Source: Bacillota bacterium
Lineage (GTDB): Bacteria; Bacillota; UBA4882; UBA8346
NCBI GenBank assembly: GCA_029776205.1
Contig: JAKOTQ010000065.1
Span: 1-32,325, forward strand
Reading direction: 5' to 3'
Length of the DNA: 32,325 bases
Shown here: piece by piece, positions 6,708 to 15,579 of the stretch
Layout of the letters: each line of letters opens with the position of its first letter
Position numbering within the stretch: the stretch's first letter is position 1
Program-made: the position numbers and the translations under genes
The notes under the pieces: model-generated
What the model was told of the DNA's origin: nothing
Seen by the model: the letters and a program-made list of their open reading frames with translations, nothing else
The model's database searches: none

Positions 6708-8726
6708 TTAAATGGTACATTTTTTTAATCGGATCACCCGAACATCCGGTTCCATCTCCAAAAAAGATCCGGTGATTACCCCGGGACCGTCCCAATATAC
6801 TACCTGATAAGCCGGATTCAGTCTCAATAAAATCCGCGATGGATAACGCCTAAACGCCGCCTCAATAGTGATCCGCGTGTTTATTCCTACCGTTTGACAG
6901 CATATGGAAACCTTTCCGAACCGGGTTGGTAACTGTTGCACTGTGATATTCGGCCGCTCCCACATTCGGCTGGTGAAAACTCCCGGTAACAGATAAAGAT
7001 CATCCCCAACATCATGGATAAAAATCAACCGCCACAACAGCATCAGTTGGAATAATACCGCCGGATCATGCCCCTTCGTTCCAATACCTGAACATGTTAC
7101 CGGATGGACCCGGTCCGGCCAACTCCAAGCCGGACCAGCCATCCGCTCAAATAATCGGATAAAATCCCGATATTCATTGCCGCACCATACCAACTGTTGA
7201 CAAAATTTAGCGGTTTGTTCCAAATCAATGCCCGAATACTCTGGCGGTGAGGTGATTCCCCCCTGACGATAAAAGCTTTCCTTCACCAACTCCAGCCAAT
7301 CCTTATGCCCAGTCCAGTGATTATCCGATAGATGTAAAGGATAAACCCATTCCGGCAAAGCCATACAATCACCCACCGTAAAGTGAGACGGGATATCCAT
7401 CGAAGCCGCCAACATCGCCGCACTCCGATGAAATCTTTGTAATAAATGAAGATATCCATTACGAAATGCCGAAACATCATCCGGACGACGGAATAAAAGT
7501 GCCAACTCTCCAAAGGAGCGCAATGAAGCACAATGCCATCCATCAGGAAACCCCGTTATCCCCTCTCCTGCTGTTTCCATCAGGTAAAAAGCAACTTTCT
7601 TCAAAACGGTCCAAAAGCTCTCCAGCCATCGGCTGTCTCCGCCATATCGGAGATAATCCTCCACTGCATAAAGAATCCGATCCGTTCCCAAATATCTGGT
7701 ATCAAGCTTCCCGTTAATCCGGACTCGCCTAAGGCATTCCATCAGATACGCCCTGCTCCGCTCCAACTTTCCGTAACGGTTTAAAACCATCATCTGATAG
7801 ATATCCACTGATTCCGGTTTGTCCGGACAAAATGTATCCAAATAACCTTCGGCTACAGAAAAGAAAGGATCCCACCGAGTCCCTGTCATCATCTTCACAG
7901 GCTCTCCGGTTTGACCCTCTCCGGACCCGGATTTCCCAGACCCCACCAATACCTGCCTTTTTGCTACGCTTCTTCCGCGAATATTCACCGAAACAATTCC
8001 TACTTGACCCGGTAGTCCACGATAACCTAAAGCGCCAGCACACCAACCTAGAGACGATTTAGTTCCCATATTACCAATACCCTGTTGCAATAACGGAATT
8101 AACTCCCCTGTCCTCTCGTTACTAAACACTGTAACGGACGGTTCTTCGGCGACTTCCAGAACCACCCGCTGATCTGCCCACAATTTCCCGTTACGATACG
8201 CTAGACGTCCCGTCGGAACCCAGCCATCATTTCCATAAGGCCGATAAACAACTAAGACAGCGATGGGTCTTAATTGATAGCGGGTGTCCCACTCTTTTAT
8301 AACAACATCCCATCGCACCCCATCCGAACAATCCTGTGGATAACAGAGCAAACCAACCGATAAAGACCCCGTATGTATCTCCGTTTCTACCCCGTTTAAA
8401 TCTTCCCGGAACCATTGGTTAGCGACCCGATAATGCCGCGGGGTGATATATTGATCACCTTCTTCGATCCACAGTTCTATCGAAGCACCACCCGGAATTT
8501 GTAGAACACCGCAACGATCAAGGTAATACTCTTCCGCAGAACCCTTCGGCCGTAAAGTGATCCAATTTCGCTGAGTTCTATTTTTAAATACAGGAATTTC
8601 ACAAAAGCAGGGCGATGATGGCTCGATCTGTTTATAATACCAAACCGGCAAAGACCACTCCCTGAACAAGCCGACGGGCAGCATTTCCTCGTTTCGCTTT
8701 TTTTCCCGAATCATCAGCATTTCCAT
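6708..8726 (-). CDS. Large unrecognised protein, possibly a six-hairpin glycosidase relative
   Basis: 672 residues, no signal peptide or membrane segment. The first ~300 residues are rich in beta-type and aromatic sequence. Residues about 300-580 look helical with evenly spaced aromatic helices (for example RILYAVEDYLRYGGDSRWLE, FWTVLKKVAFYL, SFGELALLFRR), the pattern of an (alpha/alpha)6 toroid, and the last ~80 residues return to beta type (ITVQQLPTRFGKVSI). This order, beta domain, helical toroid, small beta domain, is seen in glycoside hydrolases of the six-hairpin clan and in phosphorylases, but I cannot point to catalytic residues. Start ATG 8726 has TTAGGAGGT 7 bases upstream. It lies 41 bases after the VanW gene on the same strand and is probably co-transcribed. 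Function unknown. Confidence 0.5.
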   Translation of the reverse strand: MEMLMIREKKRNEEMLPVGLFREWSLPVWYYKQIEPSSPCFCEIPVFKNRTQRNWITLRPKGSAEEYYLDRCGVLQIPGGASIELWIEEGDQYITPRHYRVANQWFREDLNGVETEIHTGSLSVGLLCYPQDCSDGVRWDVVIKEWDTRYQLRPIAVLVVYRPYGNDGWVPTGRLAYRNGKLWADQRVVLEVAEEPSVTVFSNERTGELIPLLQQGIGNMGTKSSLGWCAGALGYRGLPGQVGIVSVNIRGRSVAKRQVLVGSGKSGSGEGQTGEPVKMMTGTRWDPFFSVAEGYLDTFCPDKPESVDIYQMMVLNRYGKLERSRAYLMECLRRVRINGKLDTRYLGTDRILYAVEDYLRYGGDSRWLESFWTVLKKVAFYLMETAGEGITGFPDGWHCASLRSFGELALLFRRPDDVSAFRNGYLHLLQRFHRSAAMLAASMDIPSHFTVGDCMALPEWVYPLHLSDNHWTGHKDWLELVKESFYRQGGITSPPEYSGIDLEQTAKFCQQLVWCGNEYRDFIRLFERMAGPAWSWPDRVHPVTCSGIGTKGHDPAVLFQLMLLWRLIFIHDVGDDLYLLPGVFTSRMWERPNITVQQLPTRFGKVSICCQTVGINTRITIEAAFRRYPSRILLRLNPAYQVVYWDGPGVITGSFLEMEPDVRVIRLKKCTI

Positions 8727-8767
8727 GGAGTACCTCCTAAACTTTAGGATACCCCATAGAGGTAATA

Positions 8768-10168
8768 TTATGAACTCCCGGTAATAGTTTCCTCTTTCCC
8801 CGGACGTTTCCCCATTTTATATTTCTCAGGACGGGAGGGATAAACGCTAGTATTCACCAAGTGTTTATCAACTCTGCCGTCCTTATAGGTTACCGTCCGG
8901 TATAAAGCCACCTTAAATCCGTCCCTGCCATCCTGAACCTTAATTCGTTCCTCCGCACCCAATGACGGATCATATTCTTCTTTGACTTGATAAGGATACT
9001 TCTCAAGTATCTGCGTTTCCAAAGAAACCTCTTTCCATCCTTGTTTTTGTCCCAGTACGGCCACCCGCACCGATGAACCCTCCACCATAGCCACAAGTAA
9101 CACCGGAGTCTTTAAATTATTTTCAAAGATAAAATCCACCCCGTCATAAACAACCGTCGCATCCCGGCCCATCGGTACATATGTAATGGGAATTGAGTGA
9201 TTGTAACGGGTAATCACTTTCAAATTAGCCAACAAGACAGCATTATATAAGGTTGAAGTTACCTGGCAGACGCCTCCGCCGATACCCGGAACCAATTCCC
9301 CATAGAGCACCACTGGCGCTTCTTTATATCCGGTTTCTGCCAATCGTGGGCCAACCCAGGTGTTAAAGGAAAAATTTTGCCCGGGATAGAGGATAACATT
9401 GTTAATAGCACCCGAAGCCACTTTCAGGTTATGGACTCTATCGGTCGAATTCGGATCAAACCGAGTGCTATACATCCCCAAAACCGTGTTTAAGCCCCAA
9501 CGTTCCACATCCGATTCAGAAAGCCAAGGCTTAACCACATTCACAGGAATTTCAATATAATCCACCTCAGGCCGGACCAACGCCTCTTCCAATAACCGGG
9601 TTAACCTGTCGCGGTCAATGGCCTTTCCCTCTTTACTCTTGGTATAACTCACCGTTCCGTCAGAATTCACAGAGACCACGGTCCGGACCGGTTCTACCGC
9701 AAAGCTGGCTTCCAAGATACGGTAAAACGAATCCAAAGCCTGTTCATTGTGGGCAAAACTCAATGGAACTTCGACGCCCTTTCGATACACTTGAAACCGC
9801 TCCTGAATCCGGTTCCACAAACTACCGCGGCGGCCAACCTGATAGGCATTGATGGCAGAACGTTGATAATCCGGGCGGATTCCTAACGAACCGAGAACGA
9901 CGCTAAAATTGCGTTTATTATAACCCAAGATAACCTTTTTGGTAAGCAGCGGTTCAAAATGTTCAGCCAACTTTTGGTGAACAACCTGAACCCTCATCCC
10001 GCCAACGGCCATTCCCCCGACCCGTACTCCTTTTAATACTTTACCTCCCATCAGGAGAAAACCGACTACAACTGCTAAAAACAATCCGATGCCTACAATA
10101 AGTCTCAACAGATGGCCGCTTTTGTTCCTGACCGTCAACCTCTCCAGACAATCCCGAAACAATTGCAC
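8768..10168 (-). CDS. VanW-family protein with PG-binding-4 and G5 domains
   Basis: 466 residues. A short cytoplasmic start, one membrane segment (about 22-43), then an extracytoplasmic region. Residues ~50-210 resemble one or two PG_binding_4 domains; ~220-370 is the VanW domain, with NFSFNTWVG, PGIGGGVCQVTSTLYNA and HSIPITYVPMGRDA; the last ~80 residues contain a G5-like domain (TVTYKDGRVDKHLVNTSVYP). Relatives (YoaR) are found in Firmicutes envelopes; their biochemical role is not established, and the name does not imply vancomycin resistance. The GTG at 10168 is preferred because TTGGAGGG lies 6-7 bases upstream; the ATG at 10186 has no good site. It is upstream of and probably co-transcribed with the large unrecognised gene. 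Confidence 0.88.
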   Translation of the reverse strand: MQLFRDCLERLTVRNKSGHLLRLIVGIGLFLAVVVGFLLMGGKVLKGVRVGGMAVGGMRVQVVHQKLAEHFEPLLTKKVILGYNKRNFSVVLGSLGIRPDYQRSAINAYQVGRRGSLWNRIQERFQVYRKGVEVPLSFAHNEQALDSFYRILEASFAVEPVRTVVSVNSDGTVSYTKSKEGKAIDRDRLTRLLEEALVRPEVDYIEIPVNVVKPWLSESDVERWGLNTVLGMYSTRFDPNSTDRVHNLKVASGAINNVILYPGQNFSFNTWVGPRLAETGYKEAPVVLYGELVPGIGGGVCQVTSTLYNAVLLANLKVITRYNHSIPITYVPMGRDATVVYDGVDFIFENNLKTPVLLVAMVEGSSVRVAVLGQKQGWKEVSLETQILEKYPYQVKEEYDPSLGAEERIKVQDGRDGFKVALYRTVTYKDGRVDKHLVNTSVYPSRPEKYKMGKRPGKEETITGSS

Positions 10169-10199
10169 GCTCAACCCTCCAACCATTTCGCCTTATTAT

Positions 10200-10230
10200 T
10201 GAATAACCTGTTAAATAAATACATATAATA
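10200..10230 (+). promoter_or_regulatory. Candidate sporulation-sigma promoter upstream of yyaC
   Basis: TGAATA (10200-10205), 16 bases, then CATATAATA (10222-10230). The -35 matches the SigG/SigF type and the -10 resembles CATACTA/CATACAAT. It lies 80 bases before a forespore-type gene. The match is by eye and one base short of usual spacing. Confidence 0.4.
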
Positions 10231-10309
10231 AACTACTTGGAAATGCACCGTCTTTATTCCTGAAAACGGCAAAAAACTTTGCCAATGTTCGAATACAGGG
10301 GGAAATCAA

Positions 10310-10948
10310 ATGTGGAATCCACTGAATAAATCGAAAGATGAAAAAGGGCCCTCCATCACAAACACCAGAATCCATGTTGATCAGCCTTTAGCCGTCTCGA
10401 CCTTTGCCACCCAAATGAATCTATGTCTCTCCCTTTTGCATCGGCCCAATCAAGAACTGATAATTTTGTGTATTGGCACTGATCGTTCCACCGGCGATAG
10501 TTTAGGGCCTATTACCGGCACGAAATTGATCGAACGCGGTATAGATCCCGATATGGTTTACGGTACGTTAGATAACCCGGTCCATGCCGTAAATCTTCAC
10601 GATACCATTCAAACTATCTCCCGGAAATATCAGGATCCGTTTATTATTGCAATTGATGCATGCTTGGGACGCTCGGAAAGTGTAGGATTTATCAGCATCA
10701 AAGAAGGCCCGCTTCAACCGGGGACTGGAGTCAATAAAGACTTACCAGCTGTTGGCGACCTTCAAGTGATCGGCATCGTCAATGTAGGAGGATTTATGGA
10801 GTATATGGTATTGCAAAACACCCGTTTGAGTTTGGTGATGAAAATGGCGGACATTATCAGCCGCGGATTGTCTCAATGCATTGAAAAACCGTTTCTTTAT
10901 CCGGCCTCGGAAACAGCAGTCAGTTCCATGGAATCATTATCAACTTAA
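10310..10948 (+). CDS. yyaC: YyaC-like sporulation protein (GPR-like fold)
   Basis: 212 residues, soluble. The core LCIGTDRSTGDSLGPITGTK (about 56-75), followed by YGTLDNPVHAVNL, FIIAIDACLGR and PAVGDLQVIGIVNVGG, is the YyaC (DUF1256) signature, a family with the fold of the germination protease GPR but found only in spore formers; the catalytic role is not proven. The start ATG 10310 follows GGGGGAAATCAA. The gene stands alone, divergent from VanW and convergent with the ABC ATPase, with a shared terminator downstream. A sporulation-type promoter candidate lies upstream. Confidence 0.9.
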   Translation: MWNPLNKSKDEKGPSITNTRIHVDQPLAVSTFATQMNLCLSLLHRPNQELIILCIGTDRSTGDSLGPITGTKLIERGIDPDMVYGTLDNPVHAVNLHDTIQTISRKYQDPFIIAIDACLGRSESVGFISIKEGPLQPGTGVNKDLPAVGDLQVIGIVNVGGFMEYMVLQNTRLSLVMKMADIISRGLSQCIEKPFLYPASETAVSSMESLST

Positions 10949-11023
10949 TCAAAACATCTACAAACTGTCAAGTATGTTAAATTATATCATGAAGTTGACC
11001 GTAAAAAAAGTACCTGACCAAAT

Positions 11024-11053
11024 AAAAAAGGCCCCGTTTAACGGGGCCTTTTT
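11024..11053. terminator. Bidirectional terminator between yyaC and the sugar-ABC ATPase
   Basis: An 11-bp perfect stem, AAAGGCCCCGT / ACGGGGCCTTT, with a 3-base loop and T/A runs on both sides. It is well placed for the minus-strand ATPase (6 bases after its stop) and also ends the yyaC transcript. Confidence 0.92.
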
Positions 11054-11058
11054 GGCGA

Positions 11059-12159
11059 TTAGAGAATTGCTTTTTCGGTTTCTTTATCAAAGAGATGCAT
11101 CTTGTTGATATCAAATACCACCCGATGTTGTTCGCCGTCTTTGGCTTTGGAGTGAGAATCCACCCGAGCGATGAAGGAGTGGTTGCCGAGGGACATATAG
11201 AGATAAATCTCGGAACCCATTAATTCGGTTACATCAACGGTGGCAACAACCACATCTTCTTCAGCAACCCGAACGGTTTCAGCTTCCAAAATGGACTCCG
11301 GACGAATACCGAAGATCACCGGTTTGTTGAGATACTGACGGACATTCTTAAACTTGCCTTCCGGAATCCGTACTTTAAAGGCTTCGAAATCTACAACCAA
11401 CTTACCATTGTCATCTTTAACCACGCCGTCCAGGAAGTTCATCGGAGGCGTACCGATAAATCCAGCAACGAACACGTTGTTCGGATGATCATAGATTTCA
11501 AGCGGAGCACCCACTTGTTGAATGATACCGTCTCTCATAACCACAATCCGGTCACCCATGGTCATAGCTTCGACTTGGTCGTGGGTAACATAAATGATGG
11601 TGGTTTGAAGACGATTGTGTAATTTGCTGATCTCAGCACGGGTTTGGACCCGGAGTTTAGCGTCCAAGTTGGAGAGCGGTTCGTCCATCAAGAAGACTTT
11701 CGGTTCGCGAACAATGGCGCGTCCCAAAGCAACCCGCTGTCTCTGACCACCAGAGAGAGCTTTCGGTTTCCGGTCTAACAAGTTTTCAATGCCGAGAATT
11801 TTTGCAGCCTCTTTAACGCGGCGGTCAATCTCGCTTTTCGGGAATTTACGGAGTTTCAACCCGAAAGCCATATTGTTGTAAACATCCATATGAGGATAGA
11901 GAGCGTAGTTTTGGAAAACCATGGCGATATCTCTGTCTTTCGGAGCAACGTTGTTCACGCAGGTTTCTCCGATATAGATATTACCTTCGGAAATTTCCTC
12001 CAAACCGGCAACCATCCGCAACGAAGTGGTTTTTCCGCAACCAGACGGACCGACGAAAACCACAAACTCTTTGTCTTTGATCTCCAAGTTCATGTCATTA
12101 ACAGCAACAACACCGCCGCTAAAGCGTTTATACACGTGTTCAAATACTACTTTAGCCAT
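11059..12159 (-). CDS. Sugar ABC transporter ATP-binding protein (MsmK/UgpC/MalK type)
   Basis: 366 residues. Cytoplasmic ATPase that powers carbohydrate importers. Walker A GPSGCGKTT (37-45), signature LSGGQ (135-139), Walker B VFLMDEP with Asp159-Glu160, D-loop SNLD and switch His193 are all present. After ~240 come the MalK-type C-terminal OB/TOBE domains (FGIRPESI near 280), typical of CUT1-family ATPases. No permease or sugar-binding protein is adjacent, so it fits the shared MsmK type that serves several transporters elsewhere in the genome. ATG 12159 follows AAGGAGGCTTCGTTTA. Codons look more biased than in neighbouring genes, suggesting high expression. A 5-bp inverted repeat, ATCAC-4-GTGAT, lies about 37 bases upstream (12196-12209). 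Confidence 0.93.
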   Translation of the reverse strand: MAKVVFEHVYKRFSGGVVAVNDMNLEIKDKEFVVFVGPSGCGKTTSLRMVAGLEEISEGNIYIGETCVNNVAPKDRDIAMVFQNYALYPHMDVYNNMAFGLKLRKFPKSEIDRRVKEAAKILGIENLLDRKPKALSGGQRQRVALGRAIVREPKVFLMDEPLSNLDAKLRVQTRAEISKLHNRLQTTIIYVTHDQVEAMTMGDRIVVMRDGIIQQVGAPLEIYDHPNNVFVAGFIGTPPMNFLDGVVKDDNGKLVVDFEAFKVRIPEGKFKNVRQYLNKPVIFGIRPESILEAETVRVAEEDVVVATVDVTELMGSEIYLYMSLGNHSFIARVDSHSKAKDGEQHRVVFDINKMHLFDKETEKAIL

Positions 12160-12556
12160 TAAACGAAGCCTCCTTATTTTTTTTAAACTTTATCAATCAC
12201 ATACGTGATCAAAGTCTCCCAAAGTTTAATCTGACAACCCCTCCAAAAAACCACGTTCTCTAATACCACCCCCGCCCGAATATCACCACTTCAAAAAGTC
12301 CATTTTCTATTTTTCGATAATTTTTATTCGACATTTTTCTTCGATTTCCTGCCACGAACCTTGACGCAACCACCATACAATTTTAATGAAAATCCCATTT
12401 CTCCTGATATTCACGGGTTTCGACAACCGTTACAAATGCATTGCTCGTCTATTAATTCTTATGGAATCTCAATGCGGAATATGAATATTTCCTACGTATA
12501 AACCCATGACAAGGCGGGCAATGTAATTTCATAAGGAAAACCGAGGAGGTGATTTT
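12160..12556. other. 397-base divergent intergenic region between the ABC ATPase and coat genes
   Basis: No gene or known RNA seen. It holds the upstream regions of two divergent units. Near the ATPase is ATCAC-ATAC-GTGAT (12196-12209), a possible operator. At 12313-12346 three TTCGAnA-like heptamers are spaced 13-14 bases apart (see separate entry). The right end carries the GAGGAGG site of the first coat-like gene at about 12543-12549. I see no clear SigA promoter. Confidence 0.6.
12313..12346 (-). promoter_or_regulatory. Candidate Spo0A boxes upstream of the ABC ATPase and coat-like genes
   Basis: TTCGACA at 12327-12333 is the exact complement of the 0A box TGTCGAA. TTCGATA (12313-12319) and TTCGATT (12340-12346), with one and two mismatches, flank it at 14- and 13-base spacing. 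Heptamers occur by chance in AT-rich DNA, so this is only a candidate. Confidence 0.3.
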
Positions 12557-12742
12557 ATGGCCAATATAACCCAAATGGAATTAAATACCTTAAAACAGCT
12601 TATCGCCAACGAAGATTTAAATGCCAAAAAATTCAAACTTTATGCCCAGAATTGCAGCGATCCTCAATTGGCCGGTTTTTTTAACGAATGCGCCTTAAAC
12701 GCAGCGACCAACGTTCGCACCCTCATGTCATATTTAATATAA
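12557..12742 (+). CDS. Small CotF-like spore coat protein
   Basis: 61 residues, mostly helical and polar, with NAATNVRTLMSYL at the end. The composition and the helical pattern FFNECALNAATNVRTLM resemble the small CotF-related proteins found in clostridial spores. The start ATG follows GAGGAGGTGATTTT. It is followed 13 bases later by a second protein of the same kind, so the two form an operon ending at a strong terminator. The name is based on resemblance and context; a role in the coat is inferred. Confidence 0.6.
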   Translation: MANITQMELNTLKQLIANEDLNAKKFKLYAQNCSDPQLAGFFNECALNAATNVRTLMSYLI

Positions 12743-12755
12743 AGGAGGCTTATGA

Positions 12756-13046
12756 ATGTATACCGAACGGGAAATGACCCTGGACGCATTGGAAATCGCA
12801 AAGACCAGCGCAGTCATGTTCACTCAGGCTGCCACCGAAACCAGTAACCCGCAGCTTCGCCAAGCTTTGCTGCAAATGCGTTCCCAATGCGAACAAACCC
12901 AGCAACAAATCAGCGAATACGCCCAACAACGGATGTTTTACATGCCGGCACCCCCGGCCCCAATTCAAGACGTCCAAACCGTCGCTCGCTTCCTCAACCA
13001 GTCGGTTGATTCGTCTTCCTTCGCTCCAGAGAACAAATTCTTATAA
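12756..13046 (+). CDS. CotF-like spore coat protein
   Basis: 96 residues. A two-helix, Gln- and Ala-rich protein (DALEIAKTSAVMFTQAATET and QALLQMRSQCEQTQQQIS), then a proline-rich segment YMPAPPAPIQD and a short C-terminal helix. The helical region fits the CotF family (ferritin-like hairpins of spore coat proteins). AAAGGAGG lies 8 bases before the ATG at 12756; an ATG at 12752 is in another frame and leads nowhere. It is the second gene of the pair with the 61-residue protein. Confidence 0.75.
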   Translation: MYTEREMTLDALEIAKTSAVMFTQAATETSNPQLRQALLQMRSQCEQTQQQISEYAQQRMFYMPAPPAPIQDVQTVARFLNQSVDSSSFAPENKFL

Positions 13047-13070
13047 TAAACAGAGCCTATAATCCTATAT

Positions 13071-13099
13071 AACAAAAGAGCTGATCCAGCTCTTTTGTT
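13071..13099. terminator. Bidirectional terminator between coat-like genes and HAD gene
   Basis: A 13-bp perfect stem AACAAAAGAGCTG / CAGCTCTTTTGTT with a 3-base loop. It ends the plus-strand coat pair, and on the minus strand it overlaps the stop codon of the HAD gene. Confidence 0.9.
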
Positions 13100-13892
13100 A
13101 TACTCCTACAACCCGCCGAATTGCCTCGGCAACCCCACAATGGTCGTGATCGGATACCACAAAATCAGCTTCTTTTTTAACGTTCTCCGCAGCATTACCG
13201 ATAGCAACTCCGGTTCCCGCCCATGTAATCATCGACAAATCGTTAGGCGCATCCCCGATAGCCATTACCTCCTCCGGAGAAAATCCCCAGCCGTCAGCCA
13301 ACTCTTGCAAGGCCCGGCCCTTGGAAACTCCCGATGCTAATATCTCCAAATACGTGGGTTTAGATTTTACAAAATAAAGCGTATCACCAAATTGAGATTG
13401 CAATCGCTTCTGTAACGCATCGATCCGCTCAACCTCTCCAACCCCTAACAGTTTATGGGAAGGATGTTTGGCTAGCAAATCAGCCAAATCCGCAACATGG
13501 GGTTTCACCCTTGCATTGGCCGCATACCGCTCTCCCCAAGGAGTTAATTGGTCCATATATAATTGATCGTTGATATATACATTGAGATGAATATCGTTTT
13601 GGCGAAATATCGCCAATACTTCCAACGCTTCCCGAGAAGGAACGGGGCGATGATACAAGATTTCCCCTGACACCGCTTCCTGCACAATAGCCCCGTTATA
13701 AGCGATCAGGGGCACATCCAACCCCAGCTCTTCAGCATAGGGTTTCATCGATTGAACCATCCGTCCCGAAGCAAGTAATACCTTGATACCTTTGGCCACG
13801 GCCCGGGAGATGGCCTCCCGATCCGGTCCGGCTATGGTTAAATCCGTACGCAATAATGTATCATCAAGGTCAATTGCAATACACCGAATCAT
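13098..13892 (-). CDS. Cof-type HAD-superfamily phosphatase
   Basis: 264 residues, cytosolic. Motif I DLDDTLL holds the nucleophile Asp8 and the acid/base Asp10; motif II is LLASGRM; the C-terminal DAPNDLSMI is motif IV with the magnesium ligands, preceded by SKGRALQELADGWG with the motif III lysine. A Cof-type C2 cap occupies about residues 85-190. These enzymes dephosphorylate small metabolites such as sugar phosphates, FMN or PLP; the substrate cannot be told from the sequence. It is transcribed alone, convergent with the coat-like genes. Confidence 0.92.
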   Translation of the reverse strand: MIRCIAIDLDDTLLRTDLTIAGPDREAISRAVAKGIKVLLASGRMVQSMKPYAEELGLDVPLIAYNGAIVQEAVSGEILYHRPVPSREALEVLAIFRQNDIHLNVYINDQLYMDQLTPWGERYAANARVKPHVADLADLLAKHPSHKLLGVGEVERIDALQKRLQSQFGDTLYFVKSKPTYLEILASGVSKGRALQELADGWGFSPEEVMAIGDAPNDLSMITWAGTGVAIGNAAENVKKEADFVVSDHDHCGVAEAIRRVVGV

Positions 13893-14198
13893 CCTATCGC
13901 CCCTTTTTATTTATAGGAATCTTTTTGCATCCATGCCACTATATTAACATGAGAGGATCCTTCAAATCCAGAATATCACATCTCCGGCTTCTCAGAAAAT
14001 TCTCTTTGCACAGAAGCTTCGACTTGACTCTCCAACAAAGCATTTTTTGTCATGTTTGTGTAATTTAATTCGTACTAATTATGTTAAAAATCGTTTAAGT
14101 TCATTTTTTATGTTGATGTCATGTTAGGTTTGTGTTATTATTTTTTCATAAAATTCAAAACTTTACAAGAAGTCCAAATTTAAAAGGAGGTTATTACT
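13893..14198. other. 306-base divergent intergenic region upstream of amt
   Basis: No gene seen. It contains the upstream region of the HAD gene on the left, one TTCGACT heptamer (14022-14028) and, on the right, the AT-rich promoter region of amt with AAAGGAGG at about 14182-14189. I saw no clear TnrA-type or NtrC-type operator. Confidence 0.6.
14113..14141 (+). promoter_or_regulatory. SigA-type promoter of the amt-PII operon
   Basis: TTGATG (14113-14118), 17 bases, TATTAT (14136-14141), leading to a start near 14148, about 50 bases before the amt ATG. Confidence 0.65.
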
Positions 14199-15578
14199 AT
14201 GGAAACAAAAATTATCCTGGATACTATCTGGGTCGTCCTCGCGGCAATGCTCGTTTTCTTCATGAACACAGGATTTGCAATGGTCGAATCCGGTTTTGCC
14301 CGGGCGAAAAACTGTGTCAACATCTTGTCAAAAAACTTCATCGTCTTTGCTGTATCATCATTAGGATTCCTCATTCTAGGCTGGGGACTGATGTGGGGAG
14401 ACGGTAACGGATTCATCGGCCTCAAAGGACTGTTCTTCCTGAACGGAGCCGACAATTCCCCGGCAACCGGAGATGCATATCGGGGTGTTTATTCCGCCAT
14501 CTCCTGGGCAAGCGTACCCCTCATGGCCAAATTCTTCTTCCAGTTAGTCTTCTGTGGTACCGCCGGTACTATTGTATCCGGTGCTGTGGCCGAACGTGTT
14601 AAATATCTGGCATTTATCGTATTTTCATTTATTATGGCAACCATCATTTACCCCATCGTCGGTCACTGGATTTGGGGCGGCGGTTGGTTATCCCAACTGG
14701 GCATGTTTGACTTTGCCGGTTCAACCACCGTTCACTCGGTCGGCGGTTGGGCTGCATTAGCCGGCGCCATGATCTTAGGCCCTCGCTTTGGTAAATATAG
14801 CGATGGCGGAAAAATCAATCCTATCCCCGGCCACAATCTCACCATTGCTACACTCGGTGCCTTTGTTCTCTGGTTGGGTTGGTTCGGATTTAATCCGGGT
14901 TCCACCATGGCCGCTGATCCTCATGCTATTTCCCACATCTTAATGACCACCAATACCGGAGCCATTGCCGGAACTCTCAGTTCTGCTATAGTCTCCTGGC
15001 TTCTTTTGGGTAAACCGGATTTAGGCATGACTATCAACGGTTGTTTAGCCGGCCTGGTTGCCATCACTGCCGGATGCGCCTTTGTCAGCGTTTCCAGCGC
15101 TTTAATAATCGGACTCATCGGAGGCGCCCTGGTTGTCTTCTCCGTTATAGGTTTTGACCGTCTTAAAATCGATGATCCGGTTGGCGCCATCTCCGTCCAC
15201 CTGATCAACGGTATTTTCGGTACCATTGCCGTCGGTCTCTTTGCCCAAGACAACATTACCGGCGTAGCTACCGGTAACGGACTCTTCTTTGGCGGCGGCT
15301 TCACCTTACTTGGCGCTCAAATCGCCGGTATTCTTGCAACAGGAGTCTTCGTATTTAGCATCTCGTCAATCACATGGTTAATCCTCAAATACACCATAGG
15401 CATCCGGGTTAGCCTTCATGAAGAAATTCAAGGCCTGGATATCGGAGAACACGGCAATATGGCCTATCCTGAATTCTTAAGCCGCAAACCCGTATTCTCC
15501 GCATTAGGACAAAACGGAAACGGCGAATCCATCGCTGTCGCTCCCTCTCCAAAACGTGCATTTGAAGGAGGTAAGTAA
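14199..15578 (+). CDS. amt: Ammonium transporter Amt
   Basis: 459 residues, about 11 membrane helices. Ammonium channel of the cytoplasmic membrane, working with PII. FFMNTGFAMVESGFARAKN (about 20-38) is the Amt start. The conserved Asp171 in FDFAGSTTVHS and the twin pore histidines His179 and His334 (VHLINGIFG) are present, as are the FQLVFCGTAGTIVSGAVAER helix and GGGFTLLGAQ. The last ~55 residues are cytoplasmic and would meet the PII T-loop (LHEEIQGLDIGEHG). ATG 14199 follows AAAAGGAGG. The PII gene starts 1 base after the stop, its ribosome binding site lying within the end of amt, so the two are translationally coupled. Confidence 0.97.
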   Translation: METKIILDTIWVVLAAMLVFFMNTGFAMVESGFARAKNCVNILSKNFIVFAVSSLGFLILGWGLMWGDGNGFIGLKGLFFLNGADNSPATGDAYRGVYSAISWASVPLMAKFFFQLVFCGTAGTIVSGAVAERVKYLAFIVFSFIMATIIYPIVGHWIWGGGWLSQLGMFDFAGSTTVHSVGGWAALAGAMILGPRFGKYSDGGKINPIPGHNLTIATLGAFVLWLGWFGFNPGSTMAADPHAISHILMTTNTGAIAGTLSSAIVSWLLLGKPDLGMTINGCLAGLVAITAGCAFVSVSSALIIGLIGGALVVFSVIGFDRLKIDDPVGAISVHLINGIFGTIAVGLFAQDNITGVATGNGLFFGGGFTLLGAQIAGILATGVFVFSISSITWLILKYTIGIRVSLHEEIQGLDIGEHGNMAYPEFLSRKPVFSALGQNGNGESIAVAPSPKRAFEGGK

Positions 15579-15579
15579 G

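Noticed and set aside
8768-10168. Vancomycin resistance gene
   Set aside because: The VanW domain is common in Firmicutes without any van cluster; no vanHAX or sensor genes are present.
14069-14198. TnrA or NtrC operator for amt
   Set aside because: No TGTnAn7TnACA or NtrC-type inverted repeat could be found by eye; only a SigA-type promoter is supported.
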